NCBI RefSeq assembly: GCF_006335145.1
Contig: NZ_VDMN01000001.1
Coordinates: 558,001 to 622,000 of the forward strand
From: Aliirhizobium smilacinae
GTDB taxonomy: Bacteria; Pseudomonadota; Alphaproteobacteria; Rhizobiales; Rhizobiaceae
Length of the DNA: 64,000 nt
Direction of reading: 5' to 3'
Part shown: piece after piece, positions 63,172-64,000 of the stretch
How positions within the stretch are numbered: the first letter of the stretch is position 1
How the letters are laid out: every line of letters begins with the position of its first letter
Notes under the pieces: generated by a model
The model's input: only the letters and a program-made list of their open reading frames with translations
Databases searched by the model: none
Told to the model about the DNA's origin: nothing
Position numbers and translations under genes: made by a program

Positions 63172-63711
63172 ATGATGAACATTAAATACCTCGCATTAAC
63201 AATCGCCATTGCACTGCCAACTTCCGCATTTTCTCAAACTCCTTCTGTCGTTGAGACCCGCTCTGCGACCGTTGTTTCCACTAGCAAGTCAACCTCTGCC
63301 AAGTCAGACCAGGGGATAATTTATCTGGCTAGCGGCACGTATGTGATTGATTTTATTGTCAACGGCACAACGACTGGAGCAGGAACGATTGGCGCGTACA
63401 GCCTGCTCAGGGAAGGCCTCAAGAGCACGAACCAGATGATCGACCTTGTGGCCAATTTCTTCAAGCCAAAAGCAGGCGGCAGCGCTTCGATCAACGATAG
63501 CCTGACCTTCACAGTCGAAAACGGTGACGAGAAATTCTTCCTTTGGGAGTCGAGCGTCTACGTGCAGTTCGGCCAGGCGTCCTATTCAACGACAATCAGC
63601 GCCATCCCGGTCCCAGGTCCGGAGGCCGGAGCCGGTCTTGGAGCAGCTGCCATCGGCGGCATTGCTCTGTTCCTGCAACGGCGCCGCGTTCAAAACGCAA
63701 TGGCTGCGTAG
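63172..63711 (+). CDS. Exported protein with C-terminal sorting-like signal
   Basis: About 179 aa from ATG 63172 (GAGG 6 nt upstream). A signal peptide (IKYLALTIAIALPTSAFS) is followed by a Ser/Thr-rich stretch and a strand-rich domain (GTYVIDFIVNGTTTGA, NGDEKFFLWESSVYV, QASYSTTIS). The C terminus has PVPGPEAGAGLGAAAIGGIA, then a short hydrophobic run and RRR, the plan of PEP-CTERM/exosortase substrates (P-rich motif, membrane helix, basic end). A paralogue without these ends is at 50387. Likely surface-associated. Confidence 0.8.
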   Translation: MMNIKYLALTIAIALPTSAFSQTPSVVETRSATVVSTSKSTSAKSDQGIIYLASGTYVIDFIVNGTTTGAGTIGAYSLLREGLKSTNQMIDLVANFFKPKAGGSASINDSLTFTVENGDEKFFLWESSVYVQFGQASYSTTISAIPVPGPEAGAGLGAAAIGGIALFLQRRRVQNAMAA

Positions 63712-63734
63712 GTCTTTTTCCGACGCAGCTTCAA

Positions 63735-63772
63735 GAAGAGGCTTCTTCTACCCCGGAAGCCTCTTCGTTTTT
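63735..63772 (+). terminator. Rho-independent terminator
   Basis: Perfect 11-bp stem GAAGAGGCTTC (63735-63745) / GAAGCCTCTTC (63756-63766), 10-nt loop, then GTTTTT, 24 bp after the exported-protein stop. Confidence 0.85.
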
Positions 63773-63893
63773 CCAGGTCGTCAGGAGCTCAGGCCGACAG
63801 TATGCGGGCTGTGCCGTTGATGGGGCTGAACTGATGATTTAGATCCTGAAGTGCCAAGCGCTCAGAATGTCCGTGCCAGCACTCGCCGCACCA

Positions 63894-64000
63894 CTACGGG
63901 TGCTCTTCGAGCTCGGACATCCGAAGCGTCAAGGCGATACCGCTATCTGCGACGATCTTGAGTGTTCGGATCATGTCAGCCGCCTCCAGCAATGCGCCGC
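63894..64000 (-). CDS. Partial minus-strand gene (C-terminal end)
   Basis: From the right edge the minus strand reads GALLEAADMIRTLKIVADSG then IALTLRMSELEEHP and a TAG at 63894-63896. The piece is helical and acidic and looks coding, but 35 residues are too few to name a family. The start lies beyond the window. Confidence 0.45.
   Translation of the reverse strand, partial: GALLEAADMIRTLKIVADSGIALTLRMSELEEHP

Noticed and set aside
1..64000. CRISPR arrays, tRNA or rRNA genes, replication origin
   Set aside because: No regularly spaced repeats with spacers, no tRNA-like cloverleaf or rRNA sequence, and no rep/par genes were seen.

Overview
This window comes from a high-GC alphaproteobacterium of the Rhizobiales, most likely the Rhizobium/Agrobacterium group. 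The evidence is recognition of family types: an arsR-aqpS-arsC-arsH operon in the order known from Sinorhizobium, a DUF982 protein, HWE-type histidine kinases, a CheB-CheR-PAS fusion, a NolR-like ArsR protein, and promoters matching the alphaproteobacterial general-stress sigma factor EcfG/RpoE2 (GGAAC-N16/17-CGTT). There are no rRNA, tRNA, ribosomal or replication genes. The many small orphan genes, remnants and short operons suggest an accessory part of a chromosome, chromid or large plasmid.

Layout. 0-5 kb: 3' end of a general-stress flavin-binding protein, a GNAT remnant, an exonuclease, and a LysR gene divergent from an old-yellow-enzyme/SDR pair. 5-10 kb: arsenic resistance, with a perfect operator palindrome overlapping the arsR start. 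10-16 kb: an EcfG-type promoter before a small secreted protein, a MarR/epimerase operon under a double operator, and dihydroxyacetone kinase. 16-20 kb: small hypothetical genes. 20-31 kb: a signalling region with a decayed response regulator, an RsbQ-like hydrolase coupled to a PAS histidine kinase, an HWE kinase, a PAS protein, a NolR-like repressor, and a CheB-CheR-PAS protein that stops where its kinase H-box should begin.

32-36.7 kb: phosphomannose isomerase, a two-domain GT4 glycosyltransferase and a GH130 enzyme, probably one mannoside pathway. 37.3-41.6 kb: ribbon-helix-helix protein, kaiC, two kaiB genes and a hybrid histidine kinase, tightly packed as a KaiBC timing or stress operon. 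41.6-47.9 kb: an apparent general-stress island, where five EcfG-like promoters precede a probable small RNA and small genes (BON, PRC-barrel, small membrane protein, unknowns), with msrA nearby. 48-54.4 kb: an OFA-family transporter, a PEP-CTERM-like paralogue, and an AraC regulator convergent with a TonB siderophore receptor.

54.7-58.8 kb: foreign DNA with an orphan phage tail-fibre-like gene, four copies of a 13-bp direct repeat, several unknown genes, a GFA-family gene between two of the repeats, and a decayed transposase. 59-64 kb: TetR/DoxX-like pair, a flavodoxin-like protein, small unknowns, and a secreted protein with a C-terminal sorting-like signal.

The unifying theme is stress sensing and response: Kai proteins, RsbQ/PAS kinase, HWE kinase, EcfG-like promoters, MsrA and arsenic defence. 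EcfG, NepR and PhyR themselves are not in the window.
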